From NCBI RefSeq assembly GCF_001434335.1, contig NZ_AZFM01000011.1, positions 1-64,000 on the forward strand: 64,000 bases of DNA, read 5' to 3'. Numbering within the stretch: the stretch's first letter is position 1; the number at the start of each line of letters is the position of its first letter. The position numbers were made by a program, and so were the translations under genes. The notes below the pieces were generated by a model. That model was not told the origin of the DNA, did no database searches, and saw nothing but the letters and a program-made list of their open reading frames with translations. Shown piece after piece: positions 10,018 to 20,996 of this stretch. This DNA is from Lactobacillus kalixensis DSM 16043. GTDB taxonomy: Bacteria; Bacillota; Bacilli; Lactobacillales; Lactobacillaceae.

Positions 10018-11742
10018 ATGGAAGCTAAAGAAATTTTTAATGAGTGGCAACAAGCCACCAATTTACCAGATTATTTGAGTGATCAATTAGCAGAATTAGG
10101 AAAAGATCCAAAATGGATTGAAGATGCATTTGGTCAAGATATCAACTTCGGAACAGCAGGCATGCGTGGAAGACTTGAACCAGGTACTAATAGAATTAAT
10201 TTGTTCACTGTTGGACGAGTTACTGAAGGTATGGCGCGTTTAATTGAAGAAGAAGGCGAAGATGCTAAGCAACGTGGTGTCGCAATTTCATTTGATTCTC
10301 GTTACCATTCAAGAGAATTTGCGGAACATGCAGCCCGAATTTTAGGTGCACATGGCATTCACGTTTACTTATTTGATGATTTAAGACCTACACCTGAGCT
10401 TTCTTTTGCAGTTCGATATTTACATACTTTTGCAGGAATTAACATAACTGCTTCTCATAATGCTAAACAATATAACGGTTATAAAGCATATGGTGAAGAT
10501 GGTGCTCAGATGGCTCCAGAGAATGCCGATAGATTGTTTGCTTATGCTCAAAAAGTAGATAATATTTTTGATATTAAAGCAGCTCCTGTGACTGAACTAA
10601 GAGCAAACGGAACTTTGCAATTAATTGGTGAAGATGTTGATGAAGCCTACTTTAATGAATTAAAGCAGGTCACAGTTGATACTGAAATGGTTAAGGCTAA
10701 CGCTAATAAGTTAAAAATCATTTATACTCCACTTCACGGTACAGGTAAGATGCTTTATGATCGTGCATTTAGACAAGGCGGCTTTGATAATGTTATCCCT
10801 GTTCCTAGCCAATCAATTATTGATCCAGAATTTCCAACTACCATTAAGCCCAACCCAGAATATCGTGATGTTTTTGAACCAGGGTTTAAATTAGCTGATG
10901 AAGTTAATGCCAATGTTATCATTGCTACTGACCCAGATGCTGATAGAATGGGTGCTGCTGTTAGAAAAGAAAATGGTGATTTCCAAGTTTTAACTGGTAA
11001 TCAAATTGCTACTTTAATGGCATACTATTTATTGCGTCACTTAAAGGAAAGCGGAAAATTAGAAAACGATTATGAAATTGTTACTTCCGTTGTTTCAAGT
11101 GCTTTACCATTTAAAATTGCTAAGGACTTCGGTATTAAAACTAAGCATGTTCTGACCGGGTTTAAGTATATTGGTGAAGAAGTAGACCGTATGAATAAAG
11201 AACATGATGGAAAATTCCTGATGGGCTTTGAAGAAAGTTACGGCTATTTGTTTAAACCATTTGCACGTGATAAAGATGCTATGCAAGGTGCCTTAATGTT
11301 TGCCGAAGTTGCAAGTTATTATGCTTCACGTGGCATGACTGTATTCGATGGATTGAAGGAAATTTGGCAAAAGTATGGTGTTGCTTATGAAGTTACTAAA
11401 GCCATTGAAATGCCTGGTATTGGCGGTCAAAAGAAGATGGCTGAATTGATGAGTAAGCTTAGAAGCGAACACTTAACTGAAATCGGTGGTAGTAAAGTTG
11501 TTAAGATTCAAGATTTCTTGAAGAAAGAAACCATTGAAAATGGTCAAGTAACTACCCTTGAAGGATTCCCAGAATCAAATGTTTTAAAATACTTCTTAGA
11601 TGATGAAACTTGGGTTGCTTTAAGACCATCAGGCACAGAGCCTGTTATTAAGGCGTATGTAGGTGTCAATAAAGAAGATATCGAATCTGCTAAGAAGGCA
11701 GCTGATGATTATCAAGAAGCTTTATCAAATTTGTTAAAATAA
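10018..11742 (+). CDS. pgm: Phosphoglucomutase/phosphomannomutase (alpha-D-phosphohexomutase)
   Basis: Interconverts glucose-1-phosphate and glucose-6-phosphate, linking the glycogen pathway to glycolysis. The phosphoserine loop [16 protein letters not shown], the metal loop [10 protein letters not shown], the sugar-binding GFEESYGY and the C-terminal phosphate-binding [12 protein letters not shown] are all intact. The 574-aa length is that of the PgcA-like family. AGAGGAA precedes the ATG. It is the last gene of the glg operon, 44 nt after the amylase, with no terminator between them. Confidence 0.95.
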   Translation: MEAKEIFNEWQQATNLPDYLSDQLAELGKDPKWIEDAFGQDINFGTAGMRGRLEPGTNRINLFTVGRVTEGMARLIEEEGEDAKQRGVAISFDSRYHSREFAEHAARILGAHGIHVYLFDDLRPTPELSFAVRYLHTFAGINITASHNAKQYNGYKAYGEDGAQMAPENADRLFAYAQKVDNIFDIKAAPVTELRANGTLQLIGEDVDEAYFNELKQVTVDTEMVKANANKLKIIYTPLHGTGKMLYDRAFRQGGFDNVIPVPSQSIIDPEFPTTIKPNPEYRDVFEPGFKLADEVNANVIIATDPDADRMGAAVRKENGDFQVLTGNQIATLMAYYLLRHLKESGKLENDYEIVTSVVSSALPFKIAKDFGIKTKHVLTGFKYIGEEVDRMNKEHDGKFLMGFEESYGYLFKPFARDKDAMQGALMFAEVASYYASRGMTVFDGLKEIWQKYGVAYEVTKAIEMPGIGGQKKMAELMSKLRSEHLTEIGGSKVVKIQDFLKKETIENGQVTTLEGFPESNVLKYFLDDETWVALRPSGTEPVIKAYVGVNKEDIESAKKAADDYQEALSNLLK

Positions 11743-11748
11743 AGCAAA

Positions 11749-11781
11749 TTACGTGCGAAATTACGTTCGTAATAGTACAAT
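11749..11781 (+). promoter_or_regulatory. uvrBA promoter region with SOS-box-like dyad
   Basis: CGAAATTACGTTCG at 11756-11769 resembles the Firmicute LexA/DinR box CGAACRNRYGTTCG, with two mismatches in the left half. It lies in a wider dyad, 11749-11772, whose outer arms TTACG/CGTAA and inner CG pairs are symmetric about AATT. A near-consensus -10, TACAAT, follows at 11776-11781; no good -35 is visible. uvrBA is an SOS unit in Bacillus, so LexA control is a reasonable inference. Confidence 0.5.
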
Positions 11782-11797
11782 TAAAGACGTTAAAATT

Positions 11798-11826
11798 AAA
11801 GTTGGACAGTGTGTCCAACTTTTTTT
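11798..11826 (+). terminator. Perfect palindrome with T-run, copy 2, between pgm and uvrB
   Basis: AAAGTTGGACA and TGTCCAACTTT pair perfectly over 11 bp around GTG, followed by seven T (11820-11826). As an intrinsic terminator it would end the glg operon. It ends only a few bases before the uvrB ribosome site, downstream of the likely uvrB promoter, so it may instead act as a leader attenuator or an operator shared with copy 1. Confidence 0.65.
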
Positions 11827-11840
11827 GCGAGGTGTCTTCA

Positions 11841-13886
11841 ATGATTAAACGACAAAAAGATCGCAAGTTTGAACTTGTATCGAAATATAAGCCAGCTGGC
11901 GATCAACAACAAGCAATTGATAAGTTAACAGAAGGTTTTAAAAAAGGATATAAAGAGCAAATCCTTGAAGGTGCTACCGGGACAGGTAAGACCTTTACAA
12001 TGGCAAATATCATTGCCAAGCTTAATAAGCCAACTTTAGTAATTTCTCATAATAAAACTTTAGTTGGTCAACTTTATGGGGAATTTAAGAGTTTCTTCCC
12101 TAAGAATGCGGTTGAATATTTTGTCTCTTATTATGATTATTATCAACCAGAAGCATATGTGCCACAATCTGATACTTATATTGAAAAAGATTCAGCAATC
12201 AATGATGAAATTGATCAACTTCGGCACGCTGCTACTAGTGCCTTGATGGAACGTAATGACGTTATTGTCGTTGCTTCAGTATCTTGCATTTATGGGTTAG
12301 GTGATCCACGTGAATATGCTAAGAGTGTTTTAACCATCCATGAAGGCGACGAGATTGAACGGAATGAATTATTAAGAGATTTGGTTAATATCCAATACGA
12401 CCGCAATGATATTGATTTCCAACGTGGACGTTTCCGTGTACGTGGAGATGTAGTTGAAATCTTTCCAGCTGGTAATTCAAATCATGCTTATCGAGTTGAA
12501 TTTTTTGGGGATGAAATTGATCGAATTGTTGAAATTGACTCATTAACTGGAGAAGTAATTGGAGAACGTGAAACTATTTCGCTTTTCCCAGCTACTCACT
12601 TTATGACTAACGATGAGCAATTAAGGCGGGCTTTGAAGTCAATTTCTAAAGAAATGAATATTCAAGTTAAAAAATTCGAAGGTGAAGGTAAATTGCTTGA
12701 AGCTCAGAGAATCAAGCAAAGAACCACTTATGATATGGAAATGATGGGTGAAGTTGGTTACACTAATGGGATCGAAAACTACTCTCGTCATATGGAAAAC
12801 CGCAAAGAGGGTGAACCACCATATACTTTGCTTGATTTCTTTCCAGATGATTTCTTGATTTTAATTGATGAATCTCACGCAACTATGCCAGAAATTCGGG
12901 CAATGTACAACGGTGACCGTAATCGTAAGCAAACTTTGATAGATTATGGTTTCCGCTTACCATCAGCTTTGGATAACCGACCACTTAAGCTAGAAGAATT
13001 TGAAAAGCATGTTAATAAGATTCTTTATGTTTCTGCAACACCTGGTGATTATGAATTAGAGCGAACTGATCATAAGGTTGAGCAAATTATTCGTCCAACT
13101 GGATTGCTTGATCCTAAAGTCGAGGTAAGGCCGATTCAAGGACAAATTGATGACTTGGTTGGAGAAATCAATAAACGAATTGAACGCAATGAACGTGTTT
13201 TTGTCACTACTTTAACTAAGAAGATGGCGGAAGATTTAACTGATTATTTGAAAGACTTAGGAATCAAAGTTCGCTATTTGCATTCAGATATTAAAACTCT
13301 TGAAAGAATGCAAACATTGCGTGATTTACGGTTAGGAAAATTTGATGTTTTGATCGGAATTAACTTACTTCGTGAAGGAATCGATGTTCCAGAAGTTTCA
13401 TTAGTGGCAATTTTGGATGCTGATAAGGAAGGATTCTTAAGAGCATATCGTCCATTAGTTCAGACAATGGGGCGTGCTGCACGTAATGCAAATGGTGAGG
13501 TAATTATGTATGCTGATACAATTACTGATTCAATGAGAGCAGCGATTGATGCTACTAATCGGCGTCGCAGAATTCAAATGAAATTTAATAAGGAACATGG
13601 AATTACGCCTAAGACAATTATTAAACCAATTAGAGAGGCGATTTCAGCCACTAAGAAGACTGATCAAAAAGAAGAAAAGTCAGATAGCTTTGCAGATTTG
13701 AACTTTGACGAATTAACTGTCAAGCAGAAGCAAACAATGATTGCCAATCTTGAAACACAGATGAAAGAAGCTGCTAAAAAGCTTGATTTCGAAGAAGCAG
13801 CTAATTTGCGTGACGCAATTATGGAATTACAAAAATCAGTTAAAAAACCAAAGAAGAAAAAGGGCAGTGCATTAAATGGGAAATGA
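11841..13886 (+). CDS. uvrB: Excinuclease ABC subunit B
   Basis: Helicase-like damage-verification subunit of nucleotide excision repair. It shows [17 protein letters not shown], Walker A GATGTGKT (about 43), the beta-hairpin region [18 protein letters not shown], the DEAD-type DESHAT motif (about 342) and a C-terminal UVR domain that binds UvrC. ATG 11841 is preceded by GCGAGGTG at good spacing; an in-frame TTG at 11802 would place the start inside the hairpin and was rejected. It overlaps uvrA by 11 nt. Expected induction by DNA damage fits the upstream SOS-like dyad. Confidence 0.97.
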   Translation: MIKRQKDRKFELVSKYKPAGDQQQAIDKLTEGFKKGYKEQILEGATGTGKTFTMANIIAKLNKPTLVISHNKTLVGQLYGEFKSFFPKNAVEYFVSYYDYYQPEAYVPQSDTYIEKDSAINDEIDQLRHAATSALMERNDVIVVASVSCIYGLGDPREYAKSVLTIHEGDEIERNELLRDLVNIQYDRNDIDFQRGRFRVRGDVVEIFPAGNSNHAYRVEFFGDEIDRIVEIDSLTGEVIGERETISLFPATHFMTNDEQLRRALKSISKEMNIQVKKFEGEGKLLEAQRIKQRTTYDMEMMGEVGYTNGIENYSRHMENRKEGEPPYTLLDFFPDDFLILIDESHATMPEIRAMYNGDRNRKQTLIDYGFRLPSALDNRPLKLEEFEKHVNKILYVSATPGDYELERTDHKVEQIIRPTGLLDPKVEVRPIQGQIDDLVGEINKRIERNERVFVTTLTKKMAEDLTDYLKDLGIKVRYLHSDIKTLERMQTLRDLRLGKFDVLIGINLLREGIDVPEVSLVAILDADKEGFLRAYRPLVQTMGRAARNANGEVIMYADTITDSMRAAIDATNRRRRIQMKFNKEHGITPKTIIKPIREAISATKKTDQKEEKSDSFADLNFDELTVKQKQTMIANLETQMKEAAKKLDFEEAANLRDAIMELQKSVKKPKKKKGSALNGK

Positions 13887-16719
13887 TAACATTGTAGTTC
13901 GCGGTGCACGTGAACATAATTTGAAAGATGTAAATTTAACAATCCCTAAGAATAAATTGGTTGTTATTACAGGTTTATCTGGATCGGGAAAAAGCTCATT
14001 AGCTTTTGATACTTTATATGCCGAAGGACGTAGACGCTATGTTCAATCATTATCTAGTTATGCTAGACAATTTCTGGGGCAAATGGATAAACCAGATGTA
14101 GATTCTATTGATGGGTTAAATCCAGCAATTTCAATTGATCAAAAGACTACGTCTCATAATCCTCGTTCAACTGTAGGTACAGTTACAGAAATTAATGATT
14201 ATTTACGTCTGCTTTGGGCTAGAGTCGGTACGCCAATTTGTCCAAATGATGGAACAGTGATTGAACGCCAGAGTGTTGATCAAATGGTCGACATTATTAT
14301 GGCTCTTCCAGAAAGAAGTAAGATTCAGTTGCTTGCTCCAGTTGTTAGAGCTAAGCGCGGTGAACATAAAGAAGTGTTTAAACGTGTTCAACGTGCTGGT
14401 TATGTTCGTGTTATTGTTGATGGAGAAATGCACGAAATAGGCGAGGAATTCAATCTTGAAAAAAATAAGCGTCACTCGATTGATATTGTGGTTGATCGTT
14501 TAGTTGTCAAAGAAAGTATTCGCTCGCGTTTATTCGATTCCATTGAAGCGGCTTTGCGTCTATCTGATGGGTATTTAAATGTTGATGTTATTGGTGATAA
14601 AATGCTCAACTTTTCTGAATACTACGCTTGTCCTAAATGCGGCTTTACAGTAGGCGAAATGGAACCACGATTATTTTCATTCAATGCACCATTTGGTGCT
14701 TGTCCTGACTGTGATGGACTTGGAATGAAATTGTCAGTTGATGAAGATTTAGTTATTCCAGACAAGACAAAGACTTTGGCCGAGGGGGCTTTAGCACCTT
14801 GGAAGACTTCTAAGTACTACAGTGAAATGCTAGAGCAGGCTTGCACAGCTCTAAAGATTCCAATGGATAAACCATTTAACAAACTTACAAAACGGCAAAA
14901 AGATATCATTTTATTTGGATCCAAAAAAGATATTAACTTCCATGTTACCGGAGATTTTGGTGTTAACGATACAACGCAACCGTTTGAAGGGGTAATGGTA
15001 AATGTTAACCGCCGCTACAACAAGCCAATGTCTAAATTCATGCAAGAAGTCATGGGGAAATATATGACTGAATTAACTTGTTCAACTTGTCATGGTATGC
15101 GTCTTAATGAAAAAGCTTTGGCTGTCAAGGTTGGCGGTAAAGATATTGCACAAGCATCCGATCTTTCAATTGATAAAGCTCTAGCCTTTTTTAAAGACCT
15201 CAGTTTTGATGGTGCTAAAACGACAATTGCTAAGCCAATTTTGAAGGAAGTGCGTGATCGACTCAGCTTCTTAAACAGTGTTGGCTTGGATTATTTAACT
15301 TTGTCTCGTTCTGCTAATACCTTATCTGGTGGAGAAGCCCAACGTATTCGCTTGGCTACGCAAATTGGTTCGAATTTATCAGGTGTTATGTATGTTCTTG
15401 ACGAACCTTCAATTGGTCTTCATCAAAGAGATAATGATCGTTTAATTGCTTCGCTTAAACGAATGAGGGACTTAGGTAATTCTCTTATCGTAGTTGAACA
15501 CGATGATGAGACGATGAAGCAAGCGGATTATTTAATTGATATGGGACCTGGCGCAGGTGTCTATGGCGGTAAAGTGATGGCTGCAGGAACACCAGAAGAG
15601 GTAGAAAAGAACCCCGAGTCATTGACTGGTCAATATCTTTCGGGCGAAAAATTTGTTCCGGTTCCTTTAAAGAGAAGAAAAGGTAATGGAAAGAAGATCA
15701 CAATTAAAGGCGCTCAAGAAAACAATTTAAAAGATATTAATGTCGATTTTCCTTTAGGGAAATTAACTGTGGTTACTGGTGTATCAGGCTCTGGTAAATC
15801 AACTTTAGTTAACATGATCCTAAAGAGGGCTTTAGCGCAAAAATTAAACAATAATTCCACTAAGCCAGGTAAGTATAAGAGTATTACTGGTTACAAGAAT
15901 ATTGAGAAAATTATCGATATTGACCAAACTCCAATTGGTAGAACTCCGCGTTCTAACCCTGCAACCTACACCAGCGTTTTTGATGATATTAGAACTTTAT
16001 TTGCTCAAACAAATGAAGCTAAGATGCGTGGTTATACCAAGGCTCGTTTTTCATTTAATGTTAAAGGTGGACGCTGCGAGGCTTGTCATGGAGATGGAAT
16101 TATCAAGATCGAGATGAACTTCTTGCCTGATGTTTATGTCCCTTGTGAGGTGTGTCATGGTACGCGTTATAATTCTGAAACTTTAGAAGTAACTTATCGC
16201 GAAAAGAATATTTCTCAGGTTTTGGATATGACAATTAACGAAGCCGTTAAATTCTTCAAGAATATACCTAAGATTGAGCGTAAATTGCAGACTATTGTGG
16301 ACGTTGGCTTAGGGTATGTAAAACTTGGGCAATCTGCTACCACTTTGTCAGGTGGGGAAGCTCAAAGAATGAAATTGGCAGCAGAGTTACAAAAATTATC
16401 TACTGGCAAGAATTTCTATATCTTAGATGAACCAACGACTGGTCTTCATACTGATGATATTAAACGCCTTATGGATGTTTTGCAGCGTTTGGTTGATGAA
16501 GGTAACACCGTTTTGATCATTGAACACAATTTAGATGTGATTAAATGTGCTGACTGGCTAATTGATTTGGGGCCAGAAGGTGGCGATGGCGGTGGAACGA
16601 TTGTTGCTACCGGTACTCCTGAAGAAATTGCTGAAGTAAAGGAAAGTTACACAGGTAAATATTTAAAGCCGGTGTTAGAGCGCGATACTAAATTAACTAA
16701 AGAAGCCGAAAATAAATAG
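13876..16719 (+). CDS. uvrA: Excinuclease ABC subunit A
   Basis: DNA-damage sensor ATPase of the UvrABC system, 947 aa. Two ABC ATPase modules are visible: Walker [17 protein letters not shown] near the N-terminus and [14 protein letters not shown] near residue 640, with two LSGGEAQR signatures. Zinc-binding CPKCGF/CPDCDG and [14 protein letters not shown] pairs are intact. The start ATG lies inside the end of uvrB (11-nt overlap), so the two are co-translated. The downstream 66 nt hold no clear terminator. Confidence 0.98.
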   Translation: MGNDNIVVRGAREHNLKDVNLTIPKNKLVVITGLSGSGKSSLAFDTLYAEGRRRYVQSLSSYARQFLGQMDKPDVDSIDGLNPAISIDQKTTSHNPRSTVGTVTEINDYLRLLWARVGTPICPNDGTVIERQSVDQMVDIIMALPERSKIQLLAPVVRAKRGEHKEVFKRVQRAGYVRVIVDGEMHEIGEEFNLEKNKRHSIDIVVDRLVVKESIRSRLFDSIEAALRLSDGYLNVDVIGDKMLNFSEYYACPKCGFTVGEMEPRLFSFNAPFGACPDCDGLGMKLSVDEDLVIPDKTKTLAEGALAPWKTSKYYSEMLEQACTALKIPMDKPFNKLTKRQKDIILFGSKKDINFHVTGDFGVNDTTQPFEGVMVNVNRRYNKPMSKFMQEVMGKYMTELTCSTCHGMRLNEKALAVKVGGKDIAQASDLSIDKALAFFKDLSFDGAKTTIAKPILKEVRDRLSFLNSVGLDYLTLSRSANTLSGGEAQRIRLATQIGSNLSGVMYVLDEPSIGLHQRDNDRLIASLKRMRDLGNSLIVVEHDDETMKQADYLIDMGPGAGVYGGKVMAAGTPEEVEKNPESLTGQYLSGEKFVPVPLKRRKGNGKKITIKGAQENNLKDINVDFPLGKLTVVTGVSGSGKSTLVNMILKRALAQKLNNNSTKPGKYKSITGYKNIEKIIDIDQTPIGRTPRSNPATYTSVFDDIRTLFAQTNEAKMRGYTKARFSFNVKGGRCEACHGDGIIKIEMNFLPDVYVPCEVCHGTRYNSETLEVTYREKNISQVLDMTINEAVKFFKNIPKIERKLQTIVDVGLGYVKLGQSATTLSGGEAQRMKLAAELQKLSTGKNFYILDEPTTGLHTDDIKRLMDVLQRLVDEGNTVLIIEHNLDVIKCADWLIDLGPEGGDGGGTIVATGTPEEIAEVKESYTGKYLKPVLERDTKLTKEAENK

Positions 16720-16739
16720 ATTATTTTTAAGCAGAAAAG

Positions 16740-16767
16740 TTAAAATTTTCTCAAAATATAGTAAAAT
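16740..16767 (+). promoter_or_regulatory. Possible promoter of the HdeD-like gene
   Basis: TTAAAA (16740-16745), 16 nt, and TAAAAT (16762-16767) lie just upstream of an AGGAGG site. The match is moderate, and read-through from uvrA is equally possible. Confidence 0.4.
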
Positions 16768-16785
16768 ACTTGCAGGAGGATAATT

Positions 16786-17328
16786 ATGAATAACTTTTCT
16801 AATTACAGAGATAATGGCGGTTTTGACTGGGGTGCCTTTATTGCAGGCGTCCTAATGGTTATTACTTCATTTTTGTTGATTCGTCACCCTGCAAAGGGAT
16901 TGCATGCTTTCGTTTTGATTTTTGGAATTGTATCAATTCTTCAAGGAATCGTATGGATTGCTGGTTACTCACGTTTTCGTAATATCTTTTCACGTAGTTG
17001 GGTAACTTTGATTTCAGGTATCTTAGATATTATTGTCGGTATTTTGTTCTTATGTTCATACGATGTTGGTAGTTTAACCATTGCATATTTGTTTGCAATT
17101 TGGTTCTTTGTTGATTCAGTTGTTGGTATTGCCTTTTCATGGCACTTACGCGATTTATCAACTGGCTACTTTATCTTCAGTTTAATCATGAACATCTTAA
17201 GTTTATTTATCGCAATTTTGTTAATTTTTAATCCAGTACTTGCAGCTTTAAGCCTTGTTTGGCTTGTAGCATTCTGGTTGTTAGTATTTGGTGTTAACGA
17301 AATTGTCGTTGCATGGATGCATAGATAA
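16786..17328 (+). CDS. HdeD/DUF308-family membrane protein
   Basis: 180-aa integral membrane protein with about six hydrophobic segments, arranged as pairs of short-loop hairpins (for example FIAGVLMVITSFLLI and VTLISGILDIIVGILFL), the layout of HdeD/DUF308 proteins. The family is linked to acid resistance in enterobacteria, but the role in lactobacilli is not established. AGGAGG is 7 nt before the ATG. It is followed by a strong terminator, so it is probably monocistronic or the tail of uvrBA. Confidence 0.8.
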   Translation: MNNFSNYRDNGGFDWGAFIAGVLMVITSFLLIRHPAKGLHAFVLIFGIVSILQGIVWIAGYSRFRNIFSRSWVTLISGILDIIVGILFLCSYDVGSLTIAYLFAIWFFVDSVVGIAFSWHLRDLSTGYFIFSLIMNILSLFIAILLIFNPVLAALSLVWLVAFWLLVFGVNEIVVAWMHR

Positions 17329-17350
17329 AAATTGAATCAGAAAATAATAG

Positions 17351-17380
17351 AAATACTAGTTTTGGTACTAGTATTTTTAT
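17351..17380 (+). terminator. Terminator after HdeD-like gene
   Basis: AAATACTAGT (17351-17360) pairs perfectly with ACTAGTATTT (17367-17376) around a 6-nt loop, followed by a T-rich tract. Confidence 0.8.
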
Positions 17381-17407
17381 TTTGATTAAAAAAAGAAACA
17401 CCCGGTA

Positions 17408-17416
17408 TGCTATAAT
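17408..17416 (+). promoter_or_regulatory. Extended -10 promoter of rapZ-yvcK-whiA
   Basis: TGCTATAAT (17408-17416) is an extended -10 element with a perfect hexamer, lying 22 nt before the rapZ ATG. There is no well-spaced -35 (the nearest TTGATT is 23 nt away), as is usual for extended -10 promoters. Confidence 0.55.
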
Positions 17417-17438
17417 TATTGAGACAGGAGAAGAAATT

Positions 17439-18314
17439 ATGGCTAAGGATAAAAAACAACTTTTAATTGTTACAGGGATGAGTGGCGCTGGGAAAACCGT
17501 TGCCGCACATGCTCTTGAAGATATGGGGTACTTTGTAGTTGATAATTTACCACCAACACTTTTGGGAAGTTTCTGGGATTTAATTGTCCATTCAAATGAC
17601 TTCAAGAAAGTGGCAGTTGTTATTGATTTAAGAGTTAAAGATTTCTATAGCGATTTATTGAATGAAGTTAACTCACTTGAAGATAACGGTGATGTTTCAG
17701 CTACAATTGTCTTTTTGGACTGTTCAGATGATACTTTGGTTGCTCGGTATAAAGAAACTAGACGCTTACCACCATTAGCTACTAATGGTCGCTTGCTGGA
17801 TGGAATTCAAGAAGAGCGCCGCATTTTACAACCAATTAAGAATCGATCAAATTATATTATTGATACTTCTGATATTTCAACGAAGGAATTAAAGCAAAAA
17901 TTGCTCAATGAATTCAGTGAAGGCCAGCGTCAGCCGTTTTCTATCGAAGTGATGTCATTTGGCTTTAAGTATGGGATGCCAATTGATGCAGATATTGTGA
18001 TGGATGTTAGATTTTTACCTAATCCATTCTATATTCCAGAACTTCGTCCATTTACAGGTTTAGATAAGCGTGTATTTGATTACGTAATGAGCAAAGAAGA
18101 AACGAAAGTTTTTTACCAAAAATTATTAGACCTTCTTGAAACAGCCATTCCAGGCTATATCACAGAGGGTAAGGAAAAATTAACGATTGCAATTGGATGT
18201 ACTGGTGGCCAGCACAGAAGTGTTTCAATTGCTCAGCAATTAGCTCGAGATCTAGCTAAAAAATATCCAGTTGATATTACTCATCGTGAAGTTAGTCGTT
18301 ATATCAGAAAGTAG
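17439..18314 (+). CDS. rapZ: RNase adapter / nucleotide-binding protein RapZ (YvcJ family)
   Basis: P-loop protein of the RapZ/YvcJ family, which hydrolyses GTP/ATP; in enterobacteria RapZ controls GlmS synthesis through small RNAs, while in Bacillus YvcJ affects competence. Walker A GMSGAGKT lies near residue 15, and the C-terminal IGCTGGQHRSV motif is intact. ATG 17439 is chosen for its AGGAGA site; an in-frame start 57 nt upstream would overlap the promoter. It is the first gene of the conserved rapZ-yvcK-whiA cluster. Length 291 aa is typical. Confidence 0.93.
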   Translation: MAKDKKQLLIVTGMSGAGKTVAAHALEDMGYFVVDNLPPTLLGSFWDLIVHSNDFKKVAVVIDLRVKDFYSDLLNEVNSLEDNGDVSATIVFLDCSDDTLVARYKETRRLPPLATNGRLLDGIQEERRILQPIKNRSNYIIDTSDISTKELKQKLLNEFSEGQRQPFSIEVMSFGFKYGMPIDADIVMDVRFLPNPFYIPELRPFTGLDKRVFDYVMSKEETKVFYQKLLDLLETAIPGYITEGKEKLTIAIGCTGGQHRSVSIAQQLARDLAKKYPVDITHREVSRYIRK

Positions 18315-18323
18315 GTGATGACT

Positions 18324-19367
18324 GTGACGTTTTCAGAAACAAGAATAGTTCGAGTGATTAAAGGAAGACGACCACGTGTTGTAGTTATCGGTGGTGGCAC
18401 AGGCTTGCCGGTTATTTTGAATGCATTAAAGGATCAAAATGCCGAAATCACTGCAATTGTGACAGTTTCAGATGATGGTGGATCATCTGGTTCAATTAGA
18501 AATTTTATTAATGTTGTTCCACCTGGTGATATTAGAAATGTATTGGTGTCTTTAAGTGATCTCCCTCAAGAAGAAAAAAACGTCTTTCAATATCGCTTTG
18601 ATTCATCAGATTCGTTCTTCTCAGGTCATGCAATTGGCAACCTAATTATTGCTGCACTAAACGAAATGCATGGTAATATTTTTGATGCTGTTCAATCTCT
18701 CTCAAAAATGATGAAGGTTGATGGGCATGTTTTTCCAGCTTCAAATGAGCCATTAACCTTAAATGCGGAATTTGTCGATGACACAACTGAAGCTGGTGAA
18801 ACAGAAATAACTTCTAAAGACAAACGAATTAAGCGTGTCTGGGTAACTAATACTAACTCAGATGAGAAGCCTAAAGCTGTTTTAGCCGTTTTAGCAGCAA
18901 TTATGCAAGCTGATGCGGTTGTTTTAGGACCGGGGAGTTTATTTACCTCCATTTTGCCGAACTTAATGATTTCTGACTTAGGCGAAGCAGTTCGTGAAAC
19001 TCAAGCTGAAGTAATCTATATTTGTAATATTATGACTCAGCGCGGAGAAACCGATCACTTTAGTGATGCCGACCATGTTCGCGTTATTAATGAACACTTA
19101 GGTGGACATTATATCAATACCGCTTTGGTTAACGGTGCAAAAATCGATATGTCAAAGTTTCATCCTGAAGATTATGATGAATATCTTGAGCCAGTTAAGA
19201 ATGACTTTAAAGGGTTGCGTGAGCAAGAATGCCGCGTAATCACTGATGATTTTATTGATCAACGTCATGGTTTGGTCTTCCATGGTGGGCATAAGGTTGG
19301 TCAAGAAATCATTAACCTTGCTTTTGAGGCAATGTCTCGAAAGAGAATGGAAGAAGATAATGGCTAG
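18324..19367 (+). CDS. yvcK: Gluconeogenesis factor YvcK/CofD-like protein
   Basis: Member of the YvcK/CofD family; in Bacillus it is needed for growth on gluconeogenic carbon and for correct cell-wall synthesis, and it binds UDP-sugars. The N-terminal [13 protein letters not shown] nucleotide loop and VSDDGGSSG are conserved. The start is ambiguous: GTG 18315, ATG 18318 and GTG 18324 are in frame; AGGTG at 18313-18317 is best placed for 18324. Its end overlaps whiA by 8 nt. Confidence 0.92.
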   Translation: MTFSETRIVRVIKGRRPRVVVIGGGTGLPVILNALKDQNAEITAIVTVSDDGGSSGSIRNFINVVPPGDIRNVLVSLSDLPQEEKNVFQYRFDSSDSFFSGHAIGNLIIAALNEMHGNIFDAVQSLSKMMKVDGHVFPASNEPLTLNAEFVDDTTEAGETEITSKDKRIKRVWVTNTNSDEKPKAVLAVLAAIMQADAVVLGPGSLFTSILPNLMISDLGEAVRETQAEVIYICNIMTQRGETDHFSDADHVRVINEHLGGHYINTALVNGAKIDMSKFHPEDYDEYLEPVKNDFKGLREQECRVITDDFIDQRHGLVFHGGHKVGQEIINLAFEAMSRKRMEEDNG

Positions 19368-20295
19368 TTATGCTAGTGATGTAAAAAAGGAATTAACGTC
19401 GCTTCCGGTTTATCCAGAACATGCCAAGGCAGAACTTGCGGCATTTTTAAGAATGAATGGTGTTTTAAACTTACACGATCACCAATTCAGTTTGGATATT
19501 ACGACTGAAAATCCAGCAATTGCTAGAAGGATTTTTAGTTTAATCAAAGTTGCCTTTAAAGTTGAACCTTTGCTTATTGTTTCGCGTAAGATGAAACTAA
19601 AAAAGAATAACCAATATTTGGTTCGTTTGCAGCGAAAGGTGAATGAGATCTTGGAAGCTCTTATGATCTGGGATCCAGAAAAAGGGTTAATTACCCGAAT
19701 TCCGGAAAGAATTATGAATTCTCAAGAAGGTGCCATGTCATACTTACGTGGCGCTTTTTTGGCCGGAGGAAGCGTTAATAATCCTGAAACCAGCCGTTAT
19801 CATTTAGAAATATATTCTACCTACGAAGACCATAATGAAGATTTGGCAGAATTAATGAATAAGCATTTTCATTTGAATGCTAAGACAACCAAAAGACGTA
19901 GAGGCTATATTGTTTATCTGAAAGAAGCAGAAAAAATCGGTGATTTTCTTCATATTACTGGTGCTTTAAATGCGATGCTTGCTTTTGAAGACTTACGAAT
20001 TATGCGTGATATGCGTAATTCAGTTAACCGTTTGGTAAATTGCGATACTGCTAACTTAAAAAAGACTGCAAATGCAGCCGCCAAACAGGTCGAAGATATA
20101 CAGTTGATTGAAGAAAAACAGGGGCTTGACTCTTTACCTGAAAAGTTAGCTGGTTTAGCAAGATTTCGCTTGCAGCACCCTGAATTGTCGCTTAAAGAAG
20201 TGGCAGAACAGGTACCAGATGGACCGATTTCTAAATCCGGTGTTAATCATCGTTTTAAGAAGTTAAAAGAAATTGCTGAAAATTTAAGAGAGTAA
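19360..20295 (+). CDS. whiA: WhiA-family DNA-binding protein
   Basis: WhiA combines an N-terminal degenerate LAGLIDADG homing-endonuclease fold with a C-terminal helix-turn-helix; it affects sporulation in actinomycetes and division/chromosome segregation in Bacillus. Visible here are [16 protein letters not shown]-like residues and the C-terminal [20 protein letters not shown] helix-turn-helix. ATG 19360 lies inside yvcK with GGAAGAAG upstream; an in-frame start 114 nt earlier was rejected. The length, 311 aa, is typical. Confidence 0.95.
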   Translation: MASYASDVKKELTSLPVYPEHAKAELAAFLRMNGVLNLHDHQFSLDITTENPAIARRIFSLIKVAFKVEPLLIVSRKMKLKKNNQYLVRLQRKVNEILEALMIWDPEKGLITRIPERIMNSQEGAMSYLRGAFLAGGSVNNPETSRYHLEIYSTYEDHNEDLAELMNKHFHLNAKTTKRRRGYIVYLKEAEKIGDFLHITGALNAMLAFEDLRIMRDMRNSVNRLVNCDTANLKKTANAAAKQVEDIQLIEEKQGLDSLPEKLAGLARFRLQHPELSLKEVAEQVPDGPISKSGVNHRFKKLKEIAENLRE

Positions 20296-20297
20296 CA

Positions 20298-20330
20298 AAA
20301 AATGCGCGGAATTAATCTGCGCATTTTTTA
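20298..20330. terminator. Bidirectional terminator between whiA and clpP
   Basis: A/T-flanked hairpin with arms ATGCGC (20302-20307) and GCGCAT (20319-20324), A-run on the left and T-run on the right. It can stop both convergent genes. Confidence 0.8.
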
Positions 20331-20352
20331 CATTTTTTATTATTGAACTGAA

Positions 20353-20937
20353 TTACTTCTTCTTGTTGACCATAATTTCGTCAATCAAACCATATTCTTT
20401 AGCTTCTTCAGCAGTTAAGTAGTTATCACGTTCAGTATCCTTTTGGATCTTTTCCAAAGGTTGACCGGTAGTTTCGTGTAAGATTTCGTTGATTTTCTTA
20501 CGGCTCTTCAAGATCTCGTTAGCTGCAATTTGAATATCAGTTTGTTGACCTTGTGCACCACCTAATGGTTGGTGAATAAGAACAGTAGAGTTTGGAAGAG
20601 CAAAACGCTTACCCTTAGTACCACTAGTTAAAAGAATAGAAGCCATTGATGCTGCCATACCGATAGCAATAGTTGAAACATCTGACTTGATAAAGTTCAT
20701 TGTATCCATAATTGCTAAACCTGAAGTAATAACACCACCAGGTGAGTTAATATAAAGTGAGATGTCTTTAGTGTTATCTTGAGCGTCTAAGAATAATAAT
20801 TGAGCAATAATTGAGTTTGCCATTTGGTCATTAATTTCGCCGCTCAACATGATAATTCTGTCTTTTAGTAAACGAGAGTAAATGTCGTAGGCACGTTCGC
20901 CGCGAGCTGTTTGTTCAATAACTGTAGGTACAAGCAT
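20353..20937 (-). CDS. clpP: ATP-dependent Clp protease proteolytic subunit
   Basis: Serine protease that forms the double-heptamer proteolytic chamber with Clp ATPases in protein quality control. The catalytic triad is visible: Ser in [11 protein letters not shown], His in VLIHQPLGG and Asp in TERDNY. Length 194 aa is typical. The start (MLVPTVIEQ) is set by AGGAGG directly before the ATG; an upstream in-frame ATG was rejected. A CIRCE sits at the promoter, so HrcA heat-shock control is expected rather than the more usual CtsR. Confidence 0.98.
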   Translation of the reverse strand: MLVPTVIEQTARGERAYDIYSRLLKDRIIMLSGEINDQMANSIIAQLLFLDAQDNTKDISLYINSPGGVITSGLAIMDTMNFIKSDVSTIAIGMAASMASILLTSGTKGKRFALPNSTVLIHQPLGGAQGQQTDIQIAANEILKSRKKINEILHETTGQPLEKIQKDTERDNYLTAEEAKEYGLIDEIMVNKKK

Positions 20938-20969
20938 ATGTTTACCTCCTGAAATTTTCATTTTTATAA

Positions 20970-20996
20970 TTAGCACTCATTTGAGTACAGTGCTAA
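20970..20996. promoter_or_regulatory. CIRCE operator (HrcA site)
   Basis: TTAGCACTC (20970-20978), 9 nt, then CAGTGCTAA (20988-20996). This matches the CIRCE TTAGCACTC-N9-GAGTGCTAA at 17 of 18 arm positions. It abuts the -10 of the clpP promoter. Confidence 0.9.

Noticed and set aside
11802-11840. Earlier TTG start for uvrB
   Set aside because: It lies within the hairpin and lacks a ribosome site, whereas ATG 11841 has one and begins the conserved N-terminus.
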